NCBI GenBank assembly: GCA_947034885.2
Contig: OX344753.2
Coordinates: forward strand, 21,452,001-21,516,000
Direction: 5' to 3'
DNA: 64,000 nt
Source of the DNA: Thuidium tamariscinum
Taxonomy: Eukaryota > Streptophyta > Bryopsida > Hypnales > Thuidiaceae
Made by a program: the position numbers and the translations under genes. The notes under the pieces are model-generated. The model had not been told where the DNA came from and made no database searches. It saw only the letters and a list, made by a program, of their open reading frames with translations. The stretch's first letter is position 1, and the number at the start of each line of letters is the position of its first letter. Below, piece by piece: positions 11,583-23,130 of the stretch.

Positions 11583-12039
11583 GTTAAAAATAAAATAAAA
11601 TGGATTAAATAGGTAACATTTAAACCCTAATATTATCACCAACAATATTTAGAAAAATCATAGCCTTAGAAATGAAGCTATAGATTTTTAAAAGTTATTT
11701 ATTGAAAGTCTGCCTTACTTTATAGACTTTCACAAGCATATATACAAAAGATGGTGGACCAAATCCACCACCTTTTTATACAAATCAAAATTTTAAAAAT
11801 ATGCATGATGTAACAAGAATAAACTAAAAAAAAGGTTAGGGTTTAGGGTTAAAGATGCAAATTCAATTGTGTGGAGGACTTACTTCTTTTCTGTTTTTGT
11901 ACATTCATTGTCGATTGGATATTTGCAATATTGAATGTCTGCCATGAGAAGAATGGAAGCGGATCTTTTATTCAAAGAATCCAATGCCGCAAAAGAAAAC
12001 TTCTGAAATGGTTGTTAAGGCAAACAATCGTTAAGATGA

Positions 12040-12545
12040 TTGGATGGGCATTTAGACAGGGGTTTGAACGGCTGCGATGCAGCAGATGAGCACACAATCA
12101 AAGGCTTTGATCTAGCAGACGGGCGGATGGGTGGACAAAGGGCTTGGATAGAGCGGACGCGCGGACATGTGGAAGATCAGATGGTTTTGATGGGGCGGAT
12201 GGGCAGACAACCCTCGGATGGCTTAGATGCAACGGACAGGTGGACACGTGGATAGGCGGACGAGTGGGTGGATGGACGGCCCTTGGAGTCTTGGACGGCT
12301 TAGATGCAACGAATGAGTGAAAGATTGGGCGGCTTTGATAGGGTGGGCAGGCGGACGGGCCTTTGGGTGGACGACCACATAGCTCCAATAGGGTGGATGG
12401 GCATTTGGATAGCTCCAATGGGACAAACAAGCGGATGGGCATTTAGACAATTCTAATAGAGCGGACAGGCGAATAGCTAAAATAGGGCGGATATTTCACA
12501 ATCAAGCTTACAAATGGGCTTTCGGACGGGCGGATTGGCATGGGC
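12040..12545 (+). repeat. Degenerate GGGCGGATGGGC repeat cluster
   Basis: Many variants of GGGCGGATGG, GCGGACG and GGTGGAC, with the longer unit GGCTTAGATGCAACG at least twice. Related motifs recur in both outer arms (GGTCGGATGG near 10575). hAT transposases are known to bind clustered subterminal motifs; that role here is inference. Proline- and cysteine-rich open frames on the minus strand are a by-product of these repeats. Confidence 0.7.
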
Positions 12546-12929
12546 GTAGTCTTGTTAAAATTTAAGCATTCGGACAAGCTTTCAAATAGATGGGTGGGCA
12601 CGCAATGGAATGGAAAAAAATTCAGAAATTTAGCAAACATCTAAGCCTAGGGTGAATTAACTATTTTACTTGTGGTCCTTTGGGCCTCTATAGTCTATAG
12701 TCCATTTCTTGTTTTGAGTTCTACTCTTATTTTGTAGTTTGTTCTTTAATCTTCATGCTTAATATCAAAGAATGAATTGAGCTAACTACAATCAATGCCT
12801 ACAAATTCAATAGTATTCTAAGTTAGAGTAGTAAACATGTTTGTAAGTATTCAATGGAGGTTTTCTGTAATGAAAATACATAAGAACTATTGTATATGCT
12901 TTATATAATCTAAGATCCTTCCTCACAAA

Positions 12930-13875
12930 AGTACAAATGTGTAGGGGCATTGGACACTTTTAGAGTTTTTTGCAATTCTTTCATCGTTTTAACTTTCAAC
13001 CCAAACATATATAAAATTAAAGTTGACTTGTCTAATTTCATATGTAAATTTTCTCTATTATTATGCATTGCATCTATTGAAGAATTTTACAAAAAACTTC
13101 AATAGAAGAAGCAAGGATGTTGGGAGATTTATTCAATTGCAACTAATGTGACTAATGCTCGTTAAGGGGCATTAGTCACATTAATCACAATTTCATAAAT
13201 TAGCCATAACTTTTGCATAAGCAACTAAAATTTTCTAAATTTGTTTTTGCATGCTTGGCATTAAATACAACACCTATTTGCAAAATAATTTTTGAAAGCA
13301 TACAACACTTTAAGAATTATTTACAATGTTTTGATGGTTTTGACTTACAATCCAAAAATAAATAAAATTCAAGGTCACTTGTCCTACTTCAAATGTCAAA
13401 ATTCTCCATTAGGATGCATTGGAAGTATTTGGAAATTTTCAAAACAAATTGAAATAGAAAAGGCAAGGAATTTGGGAGATATGTTCAATTGTGACTAATG
13501 TGACTAATGCTCTTCAGGGCATTAGTCACATTAGTCACAATTTAGTAAATTGGCCACAACTTTTGCATGGGCAACTACAATTTTTAAAATTTTTTGATGT
13601 ATGCTTGGCATGATGTAGGACACCTACTTGCACATTTTCAAAATTGTAGGACCTTTTATAATATTTTGCAATTTTTTGATGGTTTTAACTTCTTACTAAT
13701 AAATAAATAAATAAAGAGTTGATTTGTTTGATTTCATTCATTAGTATGCTTATTTAGGATTTTTTTACAATTTCTTGAATGTCTTATGCATTTTTTGAGA
13801 TGATGAGGTAGAATTGTGGAAGGTTTGCTAGATTTTAAGTAATGTGACTAATGCATAAAAGGGGTATTAATCACC
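12930..13875 (+). repeat. Tandem array of about 352-bp units in the right arm of the hAT element
   Basis: Three units each end in a palindrome of the form GTGACTAATGTGACTAATGC / GCATTAGTCACATTAGTCAC, centred near 13165, 13517 and 13868. The unit bodies share GCATGCTTGGCAT-like, AATTTTTTGATGGTTTT-like and GGAATTTGGGAGAT blocks. Two inverted units lie in the left arm (palindromes near 10890 and 11231). Confidence 0.75.
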
Positions 13876-14346
13876 TCAATTACAATGTACAAAATCTTTG
13901 ACAATTTCCTAGTCAAGGGATTTACATTATAATATGAATTTGTTTGTTGATGTTGAAAATATCCCTTCTTCAAGTTTAATTTATTCATTTTTATGAATTG
14001 ATTTTTTCAAGTTTTTAAGCATTCTATTCTACTCCGTCAAACATCTTGTAGGCCCATCTATCCACCCAACCTTCTAGCTTTGCCTCTGAATCTTATGTCT
14101 CCTACAATGCATGTCCATCCGCTTGTTTATTTGCTTGCCGACCATGCGTCTGCGCGTCCACCCATCCGCTTGTCTGACCATGTATCGACCAGTCCACCCA
14201 TCTGATCATGCATCCGCCCGACCGCTTGTCCCCCCAATCGTTGGACGTACAATAGTGCGAATGTCAAATGACGTCCGGGGGGCCTCAGACGCTACCGCGG
14301 GACTTCCGGACGTGACATTGGACGTTTGGTCGTCTTATCAACCTTG

Positions 14347-14354
14347 CTACTTAT
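14347..14354. repeat. Right target-site duplication of the hAT element
   Basis: CTACTTAT, identical to 10406-10413. Confidence 0.85.
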
Positions 14355-16490
14355 ACTACCAGTATTGCACGTCAACACTATGCTTGCAAATCTTAACTGT
14401 CTAATCAAAGTGCCTATAGAATTGGACCATCCATCAGTACTATGTAGTACTAAAGACTACTACAAAGTACTACAGAGGCCACTAGTAGTAGAAAATAGCA
14501 AATAAGGGGATTGTGGACCTTTTCATGTTTAGTAATTCAAAAAAAATTCAAAAAATTATTTAAAAGATATACATTTTTCTAGACAAGATTGTGCTCACTT
14601 TGCTATAAAAAATTCCTCTAGGAGAATTATTCCCTCTTCATAGCCTTTGTACCTAGGAAGGTCACTTTGACCCCATATGTGCAATAGACATGTTGCTAAT
14701 TTCATAAGAACTCATTGTCAATCCTTGTAATGTTAGTAGACCTCCAACTTGTCTAATTTGCGGCTTCAAATTTGTATTTTTGGGTCAAAAATAGGACTAA
14801 AAACCTCAAAAATGGCCAAAGTAGACACCCAATCAGGGGCAAGTTAAAAATAGTAAACTAAATTTAAAAATTTTGAAAAAATTATTTAGCATCTAAAACT
14901 TTTGTGTGCACCGTTATTCCAAATTTCAAGCCAAACGAACAAAATATGCAAAAGTTATGTGTGAACCCTCAAGATGGCACTTAGAACTCTGGATCTATTT
15001 TTGGCGAATGTTTTACAACATTTAATGAATATTTATGCAAATATGCATAAATTATAGTGTTTGAGTGGAATTGGTAGTAGTCCCTGCCAATTGAGTCATA
15101 GGATGTTTTAGAAGCCCAAAGTGTGTTTTTCAACATGTTTTGGAACTTCTAAGTCTTCGTTGAGAGATTGTGAGGTCAAAATTATACTTTTGAGTGAACG
15201 TGAGGTTTTGAATGATAGTCAGATCTAGTGTCTTCTCCATGTAAAATGACCAAGATGAATACATGTGACAATCTGGCTAAATAGCATTGGTCAAGATCTA
15301 GATCATAGAAGATTTGCATTTACAAGTCAATACTTGTGAAAGATGCCAAAACGACGACCAAGACGAAAGTAGATGGAGAAATGAAGGTTGGAGCTTACAA
15401 AGAGGTGTTTCACTTTCTGTTTCTAAAATAAAAACAAGCCAAGAAGACAAAAGAGGAACCATTCATCCCCGACAAACTCCGATACCAGAATGATTTCCCC
15501 CATGGGTGGAAATTATTAAGAGTTGTTAATTTTAGCCGCTCCATGAATAGTACAATTGGAAATTTGGTTTTGGCCAAAGATTTTTGGAACATCCATAAGT
15601 TTGCCTAAAAAGTTTCGTAATTTTACAAGTTTCCCAAATGACTCCATGGGAAGTCAACTACGTTTGAAGCCGCTTATAAATTCATAGAAATTACTTGGAG
15701 TGCGGTAAAATCCCACTAAAAATTAGATTAGTATTTTATAGGTAGAATAAGAACCTTGTTAAGTTTGAAGACTTTCTGATAAGTGGAAGTACTAGAAACA
15801 ACAACGACATCGGATTTCAATATAATTTACAATTTGGCGGCGGATTGACCGGCATATCAGGAACGAATGATGTCTGATTGATGCAAATGAGGAGACATTC
15901 CTTGCTCTCACATACATTCCTAATGACCTTGGCCTAACAGATTCACCAAAATGCGCAAATCTTAAAAGTTAGATTTCAAACTTTTAATTGAAGTTACCGT
16001 AATTCTAAATTGAGTGCACAAACGGCCGAGGAGTGCGGGGTAAGAGGTCCCTTTGGCTAATTGGGGTCTTTTGAAGACAATGGCGCAAACAAATTTCCGT
16101 TTTGAGTTGTTCCCTAAAAGATAGAGAGGGTCAGCTCTTAATCGTTAATTGTGGTTAATTAAAAGTGATTTTGGAAATATCTCTTGGAAAATCGAAGATC
16201 GGATTTGGTCAAGATCTCTTTCTTGCGTAAAAAGCCATCTTTGGGTTAAAGAAAAACAATTTTCAAAATGACTTTTGGTTAATTTGCAAAATATCTAGGT
16301 AGATTAGGGTTAATTTCAAAATATCTTCAGTTAAGATCTTGGATTTGATTTGGCCAAGATTCCATTAGCTAAATGGGGATGTTTTTAGAATTTTCCACTA
16401 TTAAACAAGTATTATTTTGAAATTACATTAGGATAGTTTAGGGGGAGAAGTAACAAAGTATTTTCACTAGCGATTTACCAGGGAGGGCCC
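14355..16490. other. Unassigned intergenic DNA, moderate GC
   Basis: Short AGTACTA-rich patch at 14430-14500. From about 15000 the composition is less AT-rich, but no conserved protein is visible in any frame. It could be a decayed element; nothing diagnostic was found. Confidence 0.5.
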
Positions 16491-16499
16491 AGCCACAAG

Positions 16500-16508
16500 T
16501 ATATAAGG
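16500..16508 (+). promoter_or_regulatory. TATA-like box TATATAAGG
   Basis: TATATAAGG followed by a C-rich run and a pyrimidine-rich stretch. The same 9 bases occur at 23518. No downstream coding sequence is recognisable, so the role is uncertain. It could also belong to a decayed repeat. Confidence 0.3.
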
Positions 16509-16768
16509 GCCCCCCTCGAGGTTGTTTGTACCCTTTTCTTTCGTACACCGACACTTTGTTCTTCCATTCTTAGTTTCGTGCTACCGACGTGGTCGGTACA
16601 TCACTTGGACTAAAGATCTTTGCCAAGTATTGTTTTGCATTTTGCTATTAACTTTGAAGGCTTAGGGCCCCTTCAATTGCTTTTATCTCCTCACTTCGCA
16701 TAAGAAACTTGATTTCAAACCTTGGTCGATCATTAATTGGGAAAAATTTGAGATTTTAATGCCAAATT

Positions 16769-16975
16769 TCAGTTAAACACTGTCATGTGTACCTCCTTTG
16801 GTTTTTAAAACTTAAAATACTAAGTTGGTGAAAATTTCAATCATCTAGCACCAAAGTTCGGTTAAACACTGTCATGTGTACCTTCTTTGGTTGCAAAATA
16901 TTGAAATATTAAGACATTGCAAGAATTTAAAGTAAAATTTAGGTTAAACATTGTCATGTGTACTGCCTTTTGCAA
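16769..16975 (+). repeat. Three tandem units with GTTAAACACTGTCATGTGTAC
   Basis: Copies start near 16769, 16861 and 16943 (periods about 91 and 82 bp). Each is followed by a CTTTGG-like or CCTTTTGC tail and an AT-rich spacer. Confidence 0.8.
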
Positions 16976-17254
16976 ATAAAATCCTTGCAATACTAATTGG
17001 CACTTTCGTCATGGCGAAGCTTTGAACTTATAACCAGGAATTCAATACATATCACTCCAAACAACTTGAAAGTTTAAGGCTCATACCAAATCACTTCAAG
17101 AGACTAGTTACAATTATACTAAGAAGAATTTACGATGCACACCCTGTTAACTTTAGCCACATAATTATTAAAATATTTCAAATTTTGGTGAAAGGTGTGA
17201 CTAAGCCAAAATCAGAATACATTTAAACCAAACCAGCCTGGTTGGAGAGAAGGA

Positions 17255-17475
17255 TCGACAAGAGGCGGATCAGCTAGAGGCGGACCAACCCAATGGAGAG
17301 GCGGACCAGCTTGGGGGAGGTGGATGGAACTCGGGCCAACTGGGTTCCGGCACGTGGACTGGGTGACCGGCCCAGCAGGCACAGACTGGGTGATCGGCCC
17401 AATGGACTACGGACAGAGTGATTGGCCAGTAGGGCGGGCTGGGTGATCGGTCAGCAGGCTGCAGACTCAATGCTT
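17255..17475 (+). repeat. GC-rich short-repeat island
   Basis: Three GAGGCGGA(C/T)CAGC-like units are followed by at least four CTGGGTGA(T/C)CGGCC-like units in an otherwise AT-rich context. The Trp- and Pro-rich open frame on the minus strand reflects the repeat. Confidence 0.7.
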
Positions 17476-17978
17476 GGGGATAGCAACTCCTTGGGGGCTC
17501 AAAACTCACATACAAGTGAGGTTTTTGAAACTCAAAAATTCGATTTTTAACAAAATCTCGGGTTGGCAGTTGGAGCCACATCCATCTCTCTTTGATTTTA
17601 TTTTAAAATCTAAACCTTGAAGTTTCAACAACTCTCACCAAATTATCAAAAACTCAAACTCCATAGCCATTGTTTCTCTCATAGAAGATTGCAACAAAAC
17701 CAACTAAAGTAAGAAACAAGGCTTGAGAGAAGATTAAGGCACAGGGATTACAAAACGAGAGGTATTAACATTATAAAACTAATATTCAAGGAATATCACT
17801 ATTGAATAAGGTTCTTATTCTTTGGCTTTGACCTTTGGGGATTAAAGAATGATTTTTTAAAAGAATCATACTATTGAAATTTATTCTTGTTCTTTAAGAA
17901 TGTTCTACATTCTTTGGTAGTTAGTTATTAATTAGATTCTTAGAAGGTTTGGATTTTGTTAGTTTTGTTTTATTAGGC

Positions 17979-18200
17979 CTAATAAGGCAAAAAGGAAAAA
18001 ACAAATTGACAACCAATTTCTTTAAGAATTAAAAGGAATTCAAAAATCAATTAGATTTGAAAAGATTTGATGATAATTTTTGATTCAAAACAATTAATTT
18101 CACCTAATAAGCCAAAAAGGAAAAGGACAAATTGACAACGAATTTCTTTAAGATTTAGAAGAAATTAAAAACCTAATTAGATTTGAAAAGATTTGGTTAG
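17979..18200 (+). repeat. Tandem duplication, period 125 bp
   Basis: Two diverged copies starting CTAATAAG(G/C)CAAAAAGGAAAA and containing AAATTGACAAC(C/G)AATTTC and TTAGATTTGAAAAGATTTG. Confidence 0.8.
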
Positions 18201-19871
18201 AATTTAGATTCTTTCCTAATTAACTATATTCGGAATTAGAATAGGAAATTAAAACAAAAGAAAAAACAATAACAAAAAATCAACAAATTAGCTAGAATTT
18301 CCAATTGATTTTGGCATTAGACAAGATTTATTTGCTAGGGATCTAACCATTTAGGATTTTAGGTAGACTAAAATAAATTGCGGTATTTTCCAATTACCAA
18401 GGAACTAGGAATTAAAGGGAATACACAACCAATTTGGAGCTATATTACTATTAGTATTTTCTGTTTAATTAGGATAGATTGATTCCACCAACGACTTAGA
18501 ATTACTATAGATTAGATGGAGAGTCATGATGACTTCAATGGCGAGATAGTGGGAGACTACCTGCATATGATGATGTTTGACGACAGGACAATGGAGATTT
18601 ACGCCGAGGAGGTAAATCGACCTCACTTGATTTTTATTCTCATCATTTTGTTGTTAAGTTTCTTTCTACCAAATGCTTAGAATTAGGATTAGAGAGGATA
18701 GATTAGGGTTAGATAGAATTTTACGTGATAAAATAGAATAGGTAGAATAGAGTAGTTAACACCCTAGATTAAAAATAGAACCTCTTAGAAAAAAAACTTT
18801 AACTATTAAACATTGAATTTGGCTCGAGAATTAACAATTAGAAGACGTAATTAGAAGATGTAATTAGAAGAGTTCATTGCTTGAAAGGCACTCTTTGAAC
18901 ACCAAATTAGTGAAAATACCTGATTAGACACAGAACCCGTGTGACAGATTTTTAGCTCAAGGGTGGAGTTAGAATCACTCACATTATACGCAAAGAACTA
19001 CCTATTGAAGGTCAAAGAGACAAAAAATAGAACAAGTCGGTTTCTTGCAACATGTCTTGCAATCACCCATAGTGCCAAAATTAGTCACCTATTCTAATCA
19101 AATTATGCTAGATACATAATCTTTGGAATTTACTATGGACAACCTAATTCTTTGGAAAAATCTAGCCCTCGACATATTCGCAACGATAAAAATAACAAGT
19201 ATAGCCAGTATGGCTTTCTCCAAAAACCAAAAAGAAGGGCTGATTAACACTAGTCTACCCATCATTGGACATCCTTACTAGCATTTTTGAAGTACAAGAT
19301 GCTTCACCCCTCATTAGTTACTTCAAATAACTACTCAACTTTCATTGATTTCTTTTGAAAACTAGTGTTGAAATTAAGTATATGCTTTATGATATTTAGG
19401 CCAATGAGAAGTTGTGAAGAACTCTATTCTAGATGTATAGTTAGCAAATAGCTAAAGTTGCAAAAAAAGGTGAGGATAGCTTATGTATGAATGAAATTTT
19501 TGAATTCATTTTTCAAAAAATTTATCACATATTATATATAAATAAAAAATATTTGGAATGTTTGTAAAAAATTTTAATTACTATGAATTTTTGAATAAAA
19601 AAGAAAAAAAAATATTAAAATGAAAAATATGCTTGAAAATTTTAAAAATTTAGTCTCTACAATTGTATATTATAGTCCAAAACATCACAACTTTAAATAT
19701 TTTTAGTTCCATATTAAAATTAAAAAATGAGCAAGCTATGGTAATAGGCCCAAAGTTCAAATTGACACAAAATATTCAATTTAGGAATGTCTCAAAATAT
19801 TCAATTGGAATTAAAGTAGACTTGATAATATACAATTATCTAGTTGGATTCAAATTCAAAAAAGACATTTA
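18201..19871. other. AT-rich intergenic DNA
   Basis: No gene supported. A fragment at 19030-19075 (TTTCTTGCAA then TTGCAATCACCC) resembles termini of the 730-bp repeat family seen elsewhere in this window. Confidence 0.5.
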
Positions 19872-20494
19872 TGGAAAATTTTATTAAAATGGCGGTATTC
19901 CTTACGCCATTTTTCAGACTGCATGGTTTGAATTGAGAACTCACATCTAGAAAAGGTATAGATTTCAAATATCTAGGATATATGTAGATTTTCAAAATCT
20001 ATAATGCACTTAGATTTCAGACCACACAGTTTGATACATCTTGGATAAGTGTAGATTTTAGACATTTGCAACATATGTAGATTTCAAAAATCTATGACAA
20101 CTTTAGATTTCAGACTGTGCGATCTGAATTGCCAAAATGGGGAATTTCGTTAAAATGGCGGTATTCCACATGCCATTTTCACACCTTGACATCTAGGACA
20201 AGTATACATTGCTAATATCTAGGACACTTTTAGATTTCTGAAATCTATGACAAGCATAGATATTAGACCAAACAATCTAAAAAATCTAGGATTGGTATAG
20301 ATTTCAGAAATCTAGGAGAGTTGTAGATTTCCAAAATCTAGTACAGGTGTAGATCCTAGGATAGAAAAAACGGTTCAGACCGTGCAGTCTAAACTACTCA
20401 AAAGCGCCAATTTAACGAAATGGCGCCATTTTAACGAAATTTCCCATCAAAGTGTCAAACTAATGGAGTACCACCATTTTAACAAAATTCACCA
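19872..20494. mobile_element. MITE with TTAAAATGGCGGTA termini, 623 bp
   Basis: The left end TGGAAAATTTTATTAAAATGG and the inverted right end (TGGTGAATTTTGTTAAAATGG) match over about 30 bp with a few differences. The motif recurs internally at 20141-20165 and 20405-20445. A related shorter element is at 58396-58617. Target duplication is unclear (ATTTA-like on both sides). Confidence 0.6.
19935..20365 (+). repeat. Degenerate short palindromic repeats, TAGATTTCAAAATCTA type
   Basis: At least ten units built on TAGATTT(C/T)(A)AAATCTA with a CTAGGACA(A)GTGT-like linker, irregular period of about 22-45 bp, inside the MITE at 19872-20494. Confidence 0.7.
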
Positions 20495-20610
20495 TATTTA
20501 TTATGGCTAAAATTGAGATAAATAAAAAAGATAAAAAGTTGCCAAAATACAATACATCAATTCCATTTATGAGTACTAAACACATTGGCATTATATATAT
20601 AAGATATCAG

Positions 20611-21701
20611 GGGTAGTTGCAAGAAAGGGTGAACGGTTTTGTAGCGTTTTGGCAAAACTGGCTTTTGTCCAAGCTATAACTTTTGAGTTTTAAGCCCAAC
20701 GCCAAAAGCAAAAAATATATTTCTAGATGTTTTGATTGAAATTGTATCACTTATTTTTCAGAAATTTTCAAAAATAATTTTATATTTAAAAGTCAATTTC
20801 TCTAATTTGTCACACTTTCAATGTTTTTTGTTTTTTGTACCAAAAAGTATCCAAATTTAATTATTTAGGAAAGAAATTTTGGTGGTCTATTCCTACACTA
20901 ATTGGACATGTCCCATGGGAGGGGCATAAAAAAATACATTATTTTATGTCCTCCATGTTTGTCCAAATAGGCCAAAACAAAGGGTCCATTGCGCACATAC
21001 TTCTAAACATAGAAGATGGATTGAAGATCATTTTTTTGGTGAAATCTCATCACTATAATGTCCTTACAAATGGCCAGTTTTTAGATTTTTTTAGTTCACT
21101 ATAAGTATTTAATTAAAAATACAAACGTTGAAATACTCCTTTTCTACCTACAACTCTACATGTCCCCCAAAAGGAGTATTTCAACGTTTGTATTTTTAAT
21201 TAAATACTTATAGTGAACTAAAAAAATCTAAAAACTGGCCATTTGTAAGGACATTATAGTGATGAGATTTCACCAAAAAAATGATCTTCAATCCATCTTC
21301 TATGTTTAGAAGTATGCGCGCAATGGACCCTTTGTTTTGGCCTATTTGGACAAACATGGAGGACATAAAATAATGTATTTTTTTATGCCCCTCCCATGGG
21401 ACATGTCCAATTAGTGTAGGAATAGACCACCAAAATTTCTTTCCTAAATAATTAAATTTGGATACTTTTTGGTACAAAAAACAAAAAACATTGAAAGTGT
21501 GACAAATTAGAGAAATTGACTTTTAAATATAAAATTATTTTTGAAAATTTCTGAAAAATAAGTGATACAATTTCAATCAAAACATCTAGAAATATATTTT
21601 TTGCTTTTGGCGTTGGGCTTAAAACTCAAAAGTTATAGCTTGGACAAAAGCCAGTTTTGCCAAAACGCTACAAAACTGTTCACCCTTTCTTGCAATCACC
21701 C
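20611..21701. repeat. Giant palindrome: two 533-bp arms, 25-bp centre
   Basis: The left arm 20611-21143 and right arm 21169-21701 are exact reverse complements except for about four substitutions, two of them at the outer edge. The centre is 21144-21168. Both outer ends read GGGT(AG/GA)TTGCAAGAAAGGGTG, matching the ends of the 730-bp repeat family at 25967-26693 and 48837-49568. The arms resemble the right half of the copy at 48837. This is a recent inverted duplication of a half element. Each arm contains the same 89-codon open frame, a mirror effect rather than evidence of coding. A transcript would fold into a very long hairpin. Confidence 0.95.
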
Positions 21702-22137
21702 TCCTAGATAACTAGACAAAGGTATATTTTTTTAGCCTTGATGTCATTTATCTACTTATAAAGAAAAAAGCCTTCTATGACTAAGGGTTGGATTTTTGAA
21801 TCAATAGGTGCATTCCTTGTTTTTTTTTGAAAAGTCAAGTCATCTATTCAACACTTTTTGGCCTCACCTTGTTGAAGGGTTAAAATTCTAGACACATTTT
21901 CTTCTTGTAGAAACAATGTGATGTAAAATAACTACGTTGACTAGTGATATTAAAGGACCATAAAATTAAAGGGACTAATCATGGAAAATTGTATATGCTT
22001 GAAAATGATGTAAGACCCTAGGATACTTCAATAACTATTGATGTTCAACAAAGACAAATATTTATATAGAGTGGAATGTCAATTAATTAGTATGAATCCC
22101 CTTAAACCCCCTATTCACAGTGCAATGCGTCTCACCC
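21702..22137. other. AT-rich spacer
   Basis: Nothing supported except TGCAATGCGTCTCA at 22121-22134, whose reverse complement occurs at 45558-45571. Confidence 0.5.
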
Positions 22138-22414
22138 TAAGGTAGGTACACCCAAAATGGCACCTGACCATAAAGTGCCATTTACAATGTGCATACATTT
22201 CCAAAATCAGGCATGAACCCAAAATGTAGATGGCACTTTCAGAAACAAACTTTGACCGTTAATAACTTTTGCATATGGTATCCAAATCATCTATTCTTTG
22301 GTGTGTTGGAACATGCTTTCATTCGCCAACAAGATTGTATAAAAATATGAACAACATGATGATAGGAACTAGGCGTAATAAGAATAAGTGGTGCTTTTAG
22401 GTGTACCCACCTTA
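22138..22414. mobile_element. MITE with TAAGGTRGGTACACC ends, 277 bp
   Basis: TAAGGTAGGTACACCCAAAA at the left pairs with TTTTAGGTGTACCCACCTTA at the right. TA lies at each extreme, compatible with a Tc1/mariner-type duplication. A lone matching end is at 40896-40915. Confidence 0.7.
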
Positions 22415-22489
22415 ATGGAATTAACTTTGTCAGGAAATTTAATTTACTAAAATCAGGAAATTTTCTTGAAATGTACAGAGGGAATAGAT

Positions 22490-23130
22490 CCTGCCAACCG
22501 CCTCAAGATGAAATCAGGAAGCTTCTTGGTTTCTTCGTTCTCATGATCTGCGACGAAACTTCTCCATCGGAGTCAGTGAGTCGCCCCGGAAATGTTGGCA
22601 ACCACCTCGCAATTTCGCCCCTTCTTCCAACGGTGTATTATTAGTAGCCGGCCGTACCAACCCTGGGTACTCCTCCGTACACCTCTGCGTATGTCCCGTA
22701 CCACCAAAGGACAGGCACGAGAACGCGGCACCGGACGCAGGCTTGGACGGAAAACAACTTGAACAGTTGTGCAGAAAGTCCGTGTCGTGCAGCAGGCCAA
22801 TGGACTCGTGCCTCGCTACCTCCGCGGCCAAATCAGAATTATGAAGTCGCACTGCATCGATCGGTGCTGGTTGGCCAGGTCGCCAGAGATTCATGAATCG
22901 GCATGGGAGAGAATCGAATTGGATCCGTCAACTTTTGCGTCTACCAGCCGAGATTTCTTCTGAGTGTGGCTAGATCGGTTGTCGCAATAGTACAGACGGT
23001 TAAATTATTCGTTAAACATGGTGGAGTTCAATCCGGCAGTCACTCACTGAAAGATGATCATATTCTTGTACGTTCTCCTAACAAGAATTTTGGAATTCCT
23101 GATGATTTTGCTCTAGGAGCGGGGTAATAC
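22490..23130. other. GC-richer patch with open frames, unassigned
   Basis: Composition rises relative to its surroundings. The minus strand is open for 117 codons (22894-22541, with IDAVRLHNSDLAAEVARHES) and the plus strand for shorter stretches. I recognise no family. It could be a decayed gene or a first exon. No splice partner was found with confidence. Confidence 0.3.

Larger units (their letters stand above)
10414..14346. mobile_element. Non-autonomous hAT-type element, 3.9 kb
   Basis: Bounded by CAGGGTTG at the left and CAACCTTG at the right, with the identical 8-bp duplication CTACTTAT at 10406-10413 and 14347-14354. An 8-bp duplication with CAGGG-type ends is characteristic of hAT transposons. 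The outer parts (about 10560-11290 and 13450-14160) are long inverted repeats of each other. The centre holds GC-rich GGGCGGATGG-type repeats. No transposase-like open frame is present, so mobilisation would need another element's transposase. The intact duplication and ends suggest fairly recent insertion. Confidence 0.85.

Noticed and set aside
12098-12640. Minus-strand Pro-, Cys- and Ser-rich open frames
   Set aside because: They arise from GGGCGGATGG-type repeats read in reverse and overlap each other in several frames.
14400-17050. A possible LTR retroelement remnant
   Set aside because: A TATA-like box and moderate GC drew attention, but no pair of long direct repeats, primer-binding site or coding domain was seen.
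17270-17581. Minus-strand 103-residue Trp- and Pro-rich open frame
   Set aside because: A product of the GC-rich short repeats; no splice signals or family.
20835-21477. Two near-identical 89-residue open frames on opposite strands
   Set aside because: They are mirror images created by the palindrome, AT-rich and without any family resemblance; a duplicated non-coding stretch explains them.
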